8,745 nucleotides of DNA from an uncultured Bacilli bacterium (GCA_944351315.1 CALVPL010000023.1:1-8745), one strand, 5' to 3'; positions 1 through 6,861 are shown, numbered from the stretch's first letter. Translations and numbers: made by a program. Notes: generated by a model from the letters alone, not told the origin.

Positions 1-620
1 TTGATACTATCTTCCCCATACTTTTCTACACACTTTTCATAATCCGTTGGTAAGTGATCAGAGTATTTAGCTGTAATAGTTACTTTAGCACTCCATGTAC
101 TATTTTGGACTCCTTCTGTTTCTAAAGTAACATGCTCATCTAACCAAACTCTTAAATTGTAAGTTTTCTCTTCATTATGATCTAATGCATCATTCTCTAA
201 TACATAAGAAGCTTTTGCATCATCTAAAGTAATTTCTCCTTCTTGATAATTCGTTAAAAGTTTGGGGCTTTTTTCATCAAGCATGACTTTCAGATATTGA
301 TCATTTAAAGTTGAATTATTTAAAATTTCAAGGTTTATTTGATAAGTGGCATATGAAGCACAATTGTTTTTGATAGTAAATGTATAAGGTGTTAATTTGC
401 TTCCATCTTCATCATACATAGGATAAGTGTTTAATAGTTCAATTGCTTCTCCTTCTGTAAATGTAATATTAAAACAATCAGTAGCCAGCTTATTAGTCTC
501 ACTTTGAGTAACTGTTAAATACCAATACGCATAACTTACCCCTATACACACCATAAACACAAGCAAAACAAGTAATACTAAAGCGATTTTATTTTCTTTT
601 AAAACAAGTATCTTTTTCAT
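1..620 (-). CDS. Secreted/surface protein with SYAYW-type leader, TasA-like family (partial, C-terminus outside window)
   Basis: Open reading frame of 206 codons read on the minus strand from ATG at 620, still open at the window edge, so the C-terminus is missing. The start is set by AGGTGATC, an almost perfect anti-SD match, four bases before the ATG. The protein begins MKK, has a hydrophobic segment at about residues 12-28 and then VSYAYW (28-33), which resembles SipW-type leaders of TasA/camelysin proteins (inference by motif). Two cysteines, C49 and C87, flank a region of beta character. Residues about 153-185 (YNLRVWLDE ... WSAKVTITAKY) match in pattern the WIEGQD core of the proteins encoded at 2728-7560, so this is a diverged relative. 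It is a separate transcription unit: terminators at 808-918 isolate it from the operon, and its own control region carries a ten-G run. Predicted exported; exact role unknown. Confidence 0.8.
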   Translation of the reverse strand, partial: MKKILVLKENKIALVLLVLLVFMVCIGVSYAYWYLTVTQSETNKLATDCFNITFTEGEAIELLNTYPMYDEDGSKLTPYTFTIKNNCASYATYQINLEILNNSTLNDQYLKVMLDEKSPKLLTNYQEGEITLDDAKASYVLENDALDHNEEKTYNLRVWLDEHVTLETEGVQNSTWSAKVTITAKYSDHLPTDYEKCVEKYGEDSI

Positions 621-648
621 ATGATCACCTATTACCTATTATTTTTTT

Positions 649-654
649 ATTATA
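649..654 (-). promoter_or_regulatory. Putative -10 box of the gene starting at 620
   Basis: A perfect TATAAT on the minus strand lies 28 bases before the ATG, giving a short leader with the SD AGGTGATC. No good -35 hexamer sits 16-18 bases upstream, so activity may need an activator. Alternatively the real promoter lies further up, around the G run. Seen directly: the hexamer. Function is inferred. Confidence 0.45.
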
Positions 655-700
655 TCCCAAACTTTAAAAAAATTACTATAATTCCTTATAATAATTTTAT

Positions 701-777
701 CACAATACCCCCCCCCCAGAGCAATTTTAAATTTGATATTTACACAATATTGACATTGGTATTAGATAAGCACAATA
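701..777 (-). repeat. Three copies of TATTGTG in the upstream region
   Basis: On the minus strand TATTGTG occurs at 701-707, 743-749 and 771-777, all in the same orientation and at 42- and 28-base steps. The copies surround the ten-G run upstream of the gene at 620. They could be binding sites for a regulator, but in AT-rich DNA chance cannot be excluded. Confidence 0.35.
708..717 (-). repeat. Homopolymer of ten G (minus strand) upstream of the secreted-protein gene
   Basis: Ten consecutive C on the plus strand, G on the minus strand, 88 bases upstream of the ATG at 620. No other run of more than four G or C was noticed in the window. Such tracts are known slipped-strand mispairing sites that switch surface genes on and off. 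On the minus strand a weak TTGCTC lies just above the tract and GATAAA/TAAAAT just below, so the tract could set the -35/-10 spacing. The promoter assignment is speculative. Confidence 0.8.
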
Positions 778-807
778 AAATAAATTAAGAAAAGTAAAAA
801 AGATCAT

Positions 808-847
808 AAAAAAAATAGCAAATGCTTAACTTTGCATTCACTATTTT
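808..847 (-). terminator. Second rho-independent terminator downstream of the operon
   Basis: On the minus strand a 14-base stem (834-847 with 812-825, two mismatches, 8-base loop) is followed by a run of eight T (815-808). The plus strand lacks a T-run after the stem, so the orientation is minus. It backs up the terminator at 890-918. Confidence 0.7.
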
Positions 848-889
848 CTGTGATTACTTTGTCCTACACACACTATTTGACAATTAACC

Positions 890-918
890 AAAAAGTTATG
901 AATTTTCTCATAACCTTT
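890..918 (-). terminator. First rho-independent terminator downstream of the 544-aa gene
   Basis: On the minus strand GTTATGA (914-908) pairs with TCATAAC (901-895) across a 6-base loop. Three further A-T pairs follow beyond one mismatch, and five T come after the stem. The hairpin begins only a few bases after the TAG stop at 921-923. Confidence 0.75.
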
Positions 919-920
919 CT

Positions 921-2555
921 CTATATTTGTTGTTCTTTTTCTAATAATTTATGAACTTGAATAATAAACCAAATTTTCTCAACAGATAAAGTACTTGTTT
1001 CTACTTCGTGAATTTGTAAAACTAGATCAATTCGATTTAAAAGATTTTGAATATTGTCGATGGATAAATCTGTTTCTTCTAACTTAATTCCATTTAAACG
1101 ATATTTATTTACAATTACTCTTGGAACATCAGTTTCTTCAAAAATAGGAACTCCTGAAATAATGATATTGGTTGGATTCATCGCGAATAAATCAAAAGAA
1201 TCACTGTATCTTGTAATATCATCATATGTTGTGAGTTTATAAACTTTTTGAATAATTTGTTTTTTAAAGTAATCAAAACTGTAATATAAATGTAAAACAT
1301 CGGCTACAGTTAAAGTTGGATTTAAGATTTGTTTTACTTGATCTTTAAAGTATTCTTCATCATATTTGGCATATAATTCATATAGTTCTTTTGCTTTCAT
1401 TACCGATTTTGATTTTAATTGTTTTAGATCCATTTCACTTTTAAAGTCAAATAAAGGATTTTTCGTTCCAAAAATCTTGCGATTCATTTTGTCTAATTCC
1501 TGTTCTTTTTCTTCGATTTTTCCTAAAACATCTTTTAATCCAGTGGATTCTTGCTTTTTAGGCTCTTCTGTAGGAATCGTTTTTTGGTATTCTTCTTTAA
1601 AGGCTTTAAAAATTGGTTCAAATTCCATATATTTACTATATTCTTTAACGTTGGCTTTTAACCGTTCTAGAATTACACATACTTTATCCATTGCCCCGAC
1701 ATCCGTTTTATCGACGGTTTCTGGAACAAGCATTTCATAGGCTGAATTTCTAATTTTACTATCTTGTAAAAATGAATTAATATCAATTTCTCCTTTTTCA
1801 CACCCTTCGATGATATCGAAAATGGTATTTTCATTCGCTTCATTTAATTTTGCATAGGCATCTTGAAGTTTTTCTAAACAATCCATATAATTTTCGACAT
1901 GATTACTTGCCATTTCTGTTTTTTGCAAATCACTTATATAACTAGTAAATTTACGATCATTTTTACGGATTAATTTTCGGAAATTTAATTCAATGTGTTC
2001 TATAATATCTGGATTTACCCAATAAATTTGCTCGAAAATTGCAGATACTTTTTCATGAGAAGCTTCTTTATTGTTTCGAACCTCTAAGAAAGCTTCCATA
2101 TATTCATGAACATAACACGTATAATCAAAATCTTCTTTTGTTAAAACAATTCCAGCCAATGCAAATTTGTCTAATAGTTCGTTAATGATTTCATTTAAAG
2201 ATGTAAAATTAAAAGTACTATAATTGCTAATTTGATAAAGTAAAATATCAAATCCCATTTTTTCTAAATATGTATTTGAAGGATTTAAAAGAAACTTAAC
2301 GTGTTCCAAGGCGACTACTTTTTCATTTAGAGCTTCTATATCGGTTTGTTTCGTTTCTTTTACTTCAAAAGAACGATTTTTAGCAAGCAAATAATTGCGA
2401 AGATTTGATTTGTAATCGCTATATTTTTTATGCATTTCTTCAATTTGAGCATTGTATTTTTTTTGATTTGTTTTTGTTTTAGTAGGTAAAGAAGATAAAA
2501 TTGCTGTTTTTGTTTCAATATCTTTAAGAATAAAATCTAAAAAATTATTCATCAT
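921..2555 (-). CDS. Unrecognised helical cytoplasmic protein, 544 aa, last gene of the filament-like operon
   Basis: I do not recognise this family. The protein has no signal peptide and no membrane segment. It is rich in Lys, Glu, Ile, Asn and Tyr and looks mostly helical, with likely coiled-coil stretches at about residues 27-85 and 340-360 and a charged Pro-containing linker near 327-337 (TIPTEEPKKQE). The last 130 residues (about 410-540) look more compact, with a mixed helix/strand segment NIIISGVPIF at 463-472. No nucleotide-binding loop or catalytic motif is visible. The start is ATGATG at 2555, with AAGGA eight bases upstream. It overlaps the stop of the 50-aa gene by 11 nt, which implies translational coupling. 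Two terminators follow its TAG stop. From position, it may be a cytosolic scaffold or regulator for the surface proteins; this is inference only. Confidence 0.85.
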   Translation of the reverse strand: MMNNFLDFILKDIETKTAILSSLPTKTKTNQKKYNAQIEEMHKKYSDYKSNLRNYLLAKNRSFEVKETKQTDIEALNEKVVALEHVKFLLNPSNTYLEKMGFDILLYQISNYSTFNFTSLNEIINELLDKFALAGIVLTKEDFDYTCYVHEYMEAFLEVRNNKEASHEKVSAIFEQIYWVNPDIIEHIELNFRKLIRKNDRKFTSYISDLQKTEMASNHVENYMDCLEKLQDAYAKLNEANENTIFDIIEGCEKGEIDINSFLQDSKIRNSAYEMLVPETVDKTDVGAMDKVCVILERLKANVKEYSKYMEFEPIFKAFKEEYQKTIPTEEPKKQESTGLKDVLGKIEEKEQELDKMNRKIFGTKNPLFDFKSEMDLKQLKSKSVMKAKELYELYAKYDEEYFKDQVKQILNPTLTVADVLHLYYSFDYFKKQIIQKVYKLTTYDDITRYSDSFDLFAMNPTNIIISGVPIFEETDVPRVIVNKYRLNGIKLEETDLSIDNIQNLLNRIDLVLQIHEVETSTLSVEKIWFIIQVHKLLEKEQQI

Positions 2556-2697
2556 TATCTTTATCCTTCTCTTCTTCTTTTATTTTTTTATCTTCTAAAT
2601 ACTCTAAAAACTCACTTACTTTTTGATACACTGTGATCAATTCTTGCAAACTAAGTAGCGATAAATCAAAATCTACTGTTTTTTCATTGTTTTTCAT
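2545..2697 (-). CDS. Small acidic helical protein, 50 aa, unknown function
   Basis: A short gene starting ATG at 2697, with the strong SD AAAAGGTGATAGA directly before it, and ending TAA at 2545. The 50 residues start MKNNEKTVDFDLSLL, continue as an amphipathic helix (residues about 16-36, heptad-like Leu/Ile/Val/Tyr) and end in a highly charged, mainly acidic tail (KIKEEEKDKDNDE, 38-50). The SD is as good as that of any gene here, and the 11-nt overlap with the 544-aa gene supports real, coupled translation. There is no signal peptide. The size and helix loosely recall small nuclease subunits such as XseB, but no motif supports that. It may act as a partner of the 544-aa protein or of the basic N-terminus of the upstream membrane protein (inference). 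Confidence 0.7.
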   Translation of the reverse strand: MKNNEKTVDFDLSLLSLQELITVYQKVSEFLEYLEDKKIKEEEKDKDNDE

Positions 2698-2727
2698 TCT
2701 ATCACCTTTTCCCCTCTTTTTTCTTTA

Positions 2728-3837
2728 TTATTCATCGAAAGCATTATAACCCATAGTATCTTTCGTAAAGTTAATAGAAACAGTTAATTCTGCTCCATCA
2801 GACTCAGTTTCTAAACTATCTATATCTTGTCCTTCAATCCATAAATAAACTCTTGTTTTGGTAATTCCATCTGGTATTTGAAATAATGGTTCATCTAAAT
2901 TTTCTTCGGTAATGGTATTTTGTAAGCTAAAGTAATTTAAATCTAGATTTTCAGAACCTGAAACAGTATTTTTTACAAATATTGGTCCGCCAGCAGTTCT
3001 AAAAGCATAAGTTGGAAATCTTTGACCGTTTATTAAATTTACACCGTATTTACTAGCTCTTTCTATAGAAAGATTAGTGTGATTGCGGCTATTTGGTTCA
3101 TAAATAATCGATTCGCATTGACCGTTGCAGCCAACATTTTGAACGGCACTTGCCGGTGCATCGTTATCAACACTTCCAATTTTAACAATTCCTAAACGAA
3201 CGGAATTTCCAAGTCCTTGCATTTCTTCTGAAGCATCGGTATTCATAATAATTGAACTACCATAATCTAAATATAAATTATCGCTGACAGGTGAACCGGT
3301 AACATTTTTAAAGAATAAATCAAATGCTATATAATAGCTAAATTCTTTTGGTCCTGTTTCCGTTATTTGCTCGGTTGATACAAATCCGTTTTCCCTGTTT
3401 TGATCACGACGGTAGTAAAGAACTCCGCTACTTTGAAACATATTAAATACGGGACTATTTGGATTGGTTATTCCATTTGACGAAACAGGTGTTAATCCAT
3501 TGGTTGACCATTGATTTGTATGATTTGGATAAAGTGCACGTAAATCACGGATTAAAGTATTTACATTAATCTCCACTGAACTATCAAAATTAATTCCATC
3601 TAAAGAAATTGTTAAACCGCTTGTTTTATCGACAACGACATTAAATGTTCTTACTTGAACATTTAAGCTCGAAGAAAACCAGGCATAAGTAGAAAAAACG
3701 CTTAAAATACCAAATAAAATAATTAATACAATCGTTATCTTAAAGTTTTTTCTATCTCTAAACCTTTCTTTAGTTTGATCCTTTTTCTTTTTCTTTATAC
3801 TTTTATTTTTTTGATTTTTTGTTGTGATAGTTCTCAC
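2728..3837 (-). CDS. STYAWF-leader surface protein with long basic N-terminus (minor filament subunit?), about 369 aa
   Basis: The extent given uses GTG at 3837. The frame is open up to TTG at 3894, but that start has no SD and would place an inverted repeat inside the gene. The strongest SD (AAAGGGGTGA) overlaps the GTG and is spaced for ATC at 3828, so the true start is unclear; no ATG exists before the membrane segment. Numbered from the GTG, the protein has a Lys/Arg-rich cytoplasmic stretch (about 5-32), a hydrophobic segment (32-48) and STYAWF (49-54). The extracellular part carries YIAFDLFF (about 169-176), a cysteine pair C237/C241 before YEPN, then YLWIEGQD around W333 and a final beta-like NFTKD. 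It lacks the roughly 60-residue C-terminal tail of the 472- and 498-aa proteins. Predicted membrane-linked or exported member of the same family; role inferred from the operon. Confidence 0.85.
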   Translation of the reverse strand: MRTITTKNQKNKSIKKKKKDQTKERFRDRKNFKITIVLIILFGILSVFSTYAWFSSSLNVQVRTFNVVVDKTSGLTISLDGINFDSSVEINVNTLIRDLRALYPNHTNQWSTNGLTPVSSNGITNPNSPVFNMFQSSGVLYYRRDQNRENGFVSTEQITETGPKEFSYYIAFDLFFKNVTGSPVSDNLYLDYGSSIIMNTDASEEMQGLGNSVRLGIVKIGSVDNDAPASAVQNVGCNGQCESIIYEPNSRNHTNLSIERASKYGVNLINGQRFPTYAFRTAGGPIFVKNTVSGSENLDLNYFSLQNTITEENLDEPLFQIPDGITKTRVYLWIEGQDIDSLETESDGAELTVSINFTKDTMGYNAFDE

Positions 3838-3843
3838 CCCTTT
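3828..3843 (-). promoter_or_regulatory. Strong ribosome binding site pointing to a non-standard start codon
   Basis: Minus strand AAAGGGGTGA (3843-3834) closely matches the anti-SD complement AAGGAGGTGA. GGTGA is followed after five bases by ATC (3828-3826), in frame. In two other genes here GGTGA is followed after four bases by ATG. Either ATC is a weak start, an ATG was lost, or the GTG within the SD is used. Confidence 0.5.
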
Positions 3844-3858
3844 GGATTGTAGATTGAA

Positions 3859-3889
3859 AGGAAGAGTAAAAATTTTAGAAACTCTTCCT
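3859..3889 (-). terminator. Intercistronic hairpin, possible attenuator, between the 498-aa gene and the next gene
   Basis: A perfect 9-bp inverted repeat (AGGAAGAGT at 3859-3867, ACTCTTCCT at 3881-3889) with a 13-base loop. On the minus strand only TTTC follows it, so termination should be partial. It sits in the largest gap of the operon and could lower downstream expression or protect the upstream mRNA from decay. Confidence 0.5.
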
Positions 3890-3909
3890 ATCAAAAATTT
3901 TGGTTACGA

Positions 3910-5406
3910 TTAAGGTGTACCTGTTGGTGCTATTGTCCAAGTATCATTTCCATTTACTACTGAATATGTAGCTGTCATAGCTGTACCATCATCTGTAAAT
4001 TCGAAATTAGCATTATAATCTGCAGGAATTACAAAATATTTTGTATTTACATCATAAGTAATACCTGTATCTGGTGTTGTAATTAGAACTTCTCCAGTAG
4101 CTTTATAGAAAGTCATTCCTTCAGTAATATCTGTATCTGGTCCTTCATGATCCACATCACCTTCAGTAAATCTTTCTTTAGTGAATCCAAAATTTACAGT
4201 AATTTGACGTCCTAATTGAGCAAAATCGTAATTATCTACGTCTTGTCCTTCTAACCATACATATACACGAACTTTAGTAATACTATTTGGTGCTAAAGTC
4301 ATGAATGTTGGACGAGCTGTTCCAGCTTGATTCTTCATTGTATCTGTAAAATATGGGAAATCTACTAATTTGTAATTTTCTTTTGTTGGAGATGCTGCAT
4401 AAGTAGCATAATCAATTGTATTAGCTGGATACTTATTATAAGCTGTTCCATCATAAATATTAACGTTGTCTTTTACAAGAATTTCACGACTAATTGCATA
4501 TGTAGGATATCTTGTACCATCAGCTATAGCATTACAAGTTGTTGTGTCTTCGGCATCTTCTTCACGATCTGTGTAAGAAGCATCAGCATTTACATCTGTC
4601 CCTGTTCTTTCATCACAAGCTGTATTATACCAATTTACAGCATTTAAAACGTGATCCGTATCATTTGGTTCCCAAATTTGAGCACTACGACAAATTCCTG
4701 TTACTTGAGCTTGATCGGCAGCAGCTGCTACATCTGTACAAGTAATTTTTGTAATATTGTCGACATTATCTGTAGTTGCTTCAACACGTCCGATTTGAGC
4801 GAAAGCAACACGAATTGAATTTTCAATTCCAGTTTTGTCAATGTCAGCTCCTGCTCCTGAAACTTCTACAGAAGAATTGGTTGTCAAATAAATTGCTTCT
4901 TCATTTAATGGGTTATTCTCAACATAATATTCATTACCAGATAAGTTTTTAATGAATAAGTCGAATGCTACATACCCATCGCCTTCAATATATTCTCCAG
5001 AAGCTGCTACTTTGCTTGTATAATTGTTTACTTGACTAGAAAGTAAACGATATCCACCTTTTGTAGCTGTTAAACTTCCTTTTTCATATAATTTCATTCT
5101 TGATGAAGTTTTATCCATATCTCCAACGCTACTCATTGGAATAAGTTCAACGTCAGCTAATTTGTTGGCATTGTTCGCATATTGAGGAGCATCAGCTACA
5201 TCAAGATTATAAGTCCAGCTTGATCCATCCATAGAAAGATATAATCCTTCAGTTGTAGCGATGTTAATATCAAAACTTGAAACATTTACGGTCTTCATTC
5301 CGATAAACCATGCATATGTGGAAGCGGCTAAAACCACTCCACATAATAAACAAATTACTACTAAATTTCTTATTTTTTTGCTATGTTTTTCGTTATGCTT
5401 TTTCAT
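3910..5406 (-). CDS. STYAWF-leader secreted protein, major filament-subunit candidate B, 498 aa
   Basis: The start ATG at 5406 is preceded by AAAGAGGTTAGAA. A basic n-region (residues 1-13), a hydrophobic core (14-28) and STYAWF (29-34) form a SipW-type leader resembling those of TasA/camelysin. Cleavage near A27/A28 to A32 would release a protein of about 465 residues, rich in Asp, Ala, Thr and Asn. Features in order: LYLSMDG (55-61), GYVAFDLFIKNLSG (144-157), IENSIRVAFAQIGR (195-208), cysteines C223, C239, C264 and C291 around WEPND (245-249), PTYA (301-304), VWLEGQDVDNYD (383-394), VNFGFTKERF (404-413), and a C-terminal tail from about 430 starting FYKATGEV. It is strongly similar to the 472-aa protein 20 nt upstream, including a 41-base identical DNA stretch, so the two arose by duplication. 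No LPXTG, no transmembrane anchor at the C-terminus and no catalytic motif; a structural role is inferred. Confidence 0.9.
   Translation of the reverse strand: MKKHNEKHSKKIRNLVVICLLCGVVLAASTYAWFIGMKTVNVSSFDINIATTEGLYLSMDGSSWTYNLDVADAPQYANNANKLADVELIPMSSVGDMDKTSSRMKLYEKGSLTATKGGYRLLSSQVNNYTSKVAASGEYIEGDGYVAFDLFIKNLSGNEYYVENNPLNEEAIYLTTNSSVEVSGAGADIDKTGIENSIRVAFAQIGRVEATTDNVDNITKITCTDVAAAADQAQVTGICRSAQIWEPNDTDHVLNAVNWYNTACDERTGTDVNADASYTDREEDAEDTTTCNAIADGTRYPTYAISREILVKDNVNIYDGTAYNKYPANTIDYATYAASPTKENYKLVDFPYFTDTMKNQAGTARPTFMTLAPNSITKVRVYVWLEGQDVDNYDFAQLGRQITVNFGFTKERFTEGDVDHEGPDTDITEGMTFYKATGEVLITTPDTGITYDVNTKYFVIPADYNANFEFTDDGTAMTATYSVVNGNDTWTIAPTGTP
4211..4251. repeat. 41-base perfect direct repeat, copy in the 498-aa gene
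   Basis: Identical to 5716-5756 in the 472-aa gene. It encodes the conserved segment around EGQDVDNYDFAQLG. It is the longest identical block I noticed between the two paralogues and is a possible site for recombination or gene conversion. Confidence 0.85.
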
Positions 5407-5426
5407 TTCTAACCTCTTTCTTGCCC

Positions 5427-6845
5427 TTAAACAACATCAGTGATATCCCAAGTGCTATCTAAGTCATCTTTAGTAGCTAATTTTGTAGTTGTACCATCTT
5501 TGAATGAGAATGATGTAATCCATTTTGGAACGTTAAAGTGATCTGTATCATAAGTTACATAGTCATCAGAAATTGTTGTAACTTCACCAGTTGCATCATA
5601 AGCAACTTCTGCCATATCTTTTTGAACATCATCTGGTAATTCTGGTCCTTCATAATCTACATCTTCGCCATAGAATCTTTCTTTAGTGAATCCAAAATTA
5701 ACACTAATTTGTTTTCCTAATTGAGCAAAATCGTAATTATCTACGTCTTGTCCTTCAATCCAAATATATACACGAACTTTTGTGATACTATTTGGTGCTA
5801 AACGAATGAATTCTGGACGAGCTGTTCCTTGTAAATTCTTTTCAGTATCTGTAAATGTATCTACACCTACTAATTTTCCGTCAGCAGCATCAGCAGCGAT
5901 GGAGTCTGTGTAACCATTATATTCTGTACCATCGTAATTATCTACACTATTGGTTTCATCAATAACACCACTTACTGCATAAGTTGGATAAGCAGTTCCG
6001 TTTACTATAGTACCACAAGGTTCATCTGTATAGGCATCGTCTGCTGTTAAATCATCGCCTTCTCTTTGTTTACAAGCTGTATTATACCATGCAATAGCAT
6101 TATCTACGTGTGCTTTATCATTTGGCTCCCAGATAGTCGCATCACGATCGTCGCAAATACCTACAGCAGCACCAGCATCTGTACAAGTAATTCCTGTAAT
6201 ATCTGTACTAGTTGCATCCGCTTTAACACGTCCGATTTGCATGAAAGCTACACGAACTGAGTTTTCAATTCCAGTTTTTTCTTTATCGGCACCAGCTCCG
6301 GATACTACAACTTTAGAATCTGGTGTTAAATAAATTGCTTCTTCATTTAAGAAATCTACATCTGGATAATATTCATTTCCACTTAAATTACGAATGAATA
6401 AATCGAATGCTACATATCCATTTGCTTCACCGCCATCATCTACACCATTATTTACTTGGCTAGCCATCAAACGATATCCACCGTCTGAAGCAGTAAAGCT
6501 TCCTTTTTCAAATAAAATCATTCTTGATGCTTCCGTATCAATCTTTCCAACACTACTCATTGGAACTAAGCCAGCAGCTCCACCCCAACTGTTTGTGTTA
6601 CCAACATAAGCAGCTGTTTTATGATTTCCTTCATTAATTTCAAGAGTATCATACCAATCCGTACCATTAATAGATAATGATAAGCTTTCTGTAGTTGCGA
6701 TTGAAACATCGAAACTAGAAACATTAACGGTTTTCATACCTATGAACCATGCATAAGTAGATACTCCTAAGATAAATGTGCATAAAACAGTTGCTACAAT
6801 TAATTTTCTAAGTCTTTTTTCATGCTTAGTATTTCTTTTTTTCAT
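5427..6845 (-). CDS. STYAWF-leader secreted protein, major filament-subunit candidate A, 472 aa
   Basis: The start ATG at 6845 lies four bases after AAGAGG (AAGAGGTAA overlaps the A of ATG) and 16 nt after the stop of the anchor gene. The leader has a basic n-region (1-14), hydrophobic core (15-28) and STYAWF (29-34). Extracellular landmarks: LSLSING (55-61), GYVAFDLFIRNLSG (143-156), IENSVRVAFMQIGR (193-206), cysteines C221, C231, C258 and C277 around WEPND (239-243), YPTYAV (286-291), IWIEGQDVDNYD (361-372), VNFGFTKERF (382-391), then a tail from about 415 (AYDATGEV ... STWDITD) found elsewhere only in the 498-aa protein. Four cysteines at comparable places in both proteins suggest two disulfides. 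The composition is acidic and lysine-poor compared with the flanking genes, as is usual for abundant exported proteins. Predicted exported structural protein; polymerisation is inferred from the TasA-like leader and the paired subunits. Confidence 0.9.
   Translation of the reverse strand: MKKRNTKHEKRLRKLIVATVLCTFILGVSTYAWFIGMKTVNVSSFDVSIATTESLSLSINGTDWYDTLEINEGNHKTAAYVGNTNSWGGAAGLVPMSSVGKIDTEASRMILFEKGSFTASDGGYRLMASQVNNGVDDGGEANGYVAFDLFIRNLSGNEYYPDVDFLNEEAIYLTPDSKVVVSGAGADKEKTGIENSVRVAFMQIGRVKADATSTDITGITCTDAGAAVGICDDRDATIWEPNDKAHVDNAIAWYNTACKQREGDDLTADDAYTDEPCGTIVNGTAYPTYAVSGVIDETNSVDNYDGTEYNGYTDSIAADAADGKLVGVDTFTDTEKNLQGTARPEFIRLAPNSITKVRVYIWIEGQDVDNYDFAQLGKQISVNFGFTKERFYGEDVDYEGPELPDDVQKDMAEVAYDATGEVTTISDDYVTYDTDHFNVPKWITSFSFKDGTTTKLATKDDLDSTWDITDVV
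5716..5756. repeat. 41-base perfect direct repeat, copy in the 472-aa gene
   Basis: Identical to 4211-4251, 1505 bases away in the same orientation. Recombination between the copies would delete one gene-length unit and fuse the two proteins in frame, because the block lies in the same codon phase in both. Confidence 0.85.
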
Positions 6846-6861
6846 TTACCTCTTCCCTTTC

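Larger units (their letters stand above)
621..920. other. Intergenic region between two minus-strand transcription units
   Basis: 300 bases with no supported coding sequence on either strand. From right to left it holds two terminator hairpins for the operon (890-918 and 808-847), three TATTGTG repeats, a ten-G tract and a TATAAT box with SD for the gene starting at 620. Nothing else was recognised. Confidence 0.7.

Noticed and set aside
708..717. G run as a G-quadruplex element
   Set aside because: A single tract of ten G with no neighbouring G runs does not make a standard four-tract quadruplex.
1366..1740. 124-aa plus-strand open frame, and other plus-strand frames across the window
   Set aside because: They lie opposite well-supported minus-strand genes, have no SD, and their protein sequences look like reverse-strand shadows.
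2545..2697. 50-aa protein as exonuclease VII small subunit
   Set aside because: Similar size and helical nature only; the typical XseB sequence pattern is not present and no large subunit is nearby.
3838..3894. N-terminal extension of the third surface protein from TTG 3894
   Set aside because: No SD, and it would translate the intercistronic inverted repeat; residues there do not resemble paralogue N-termini.
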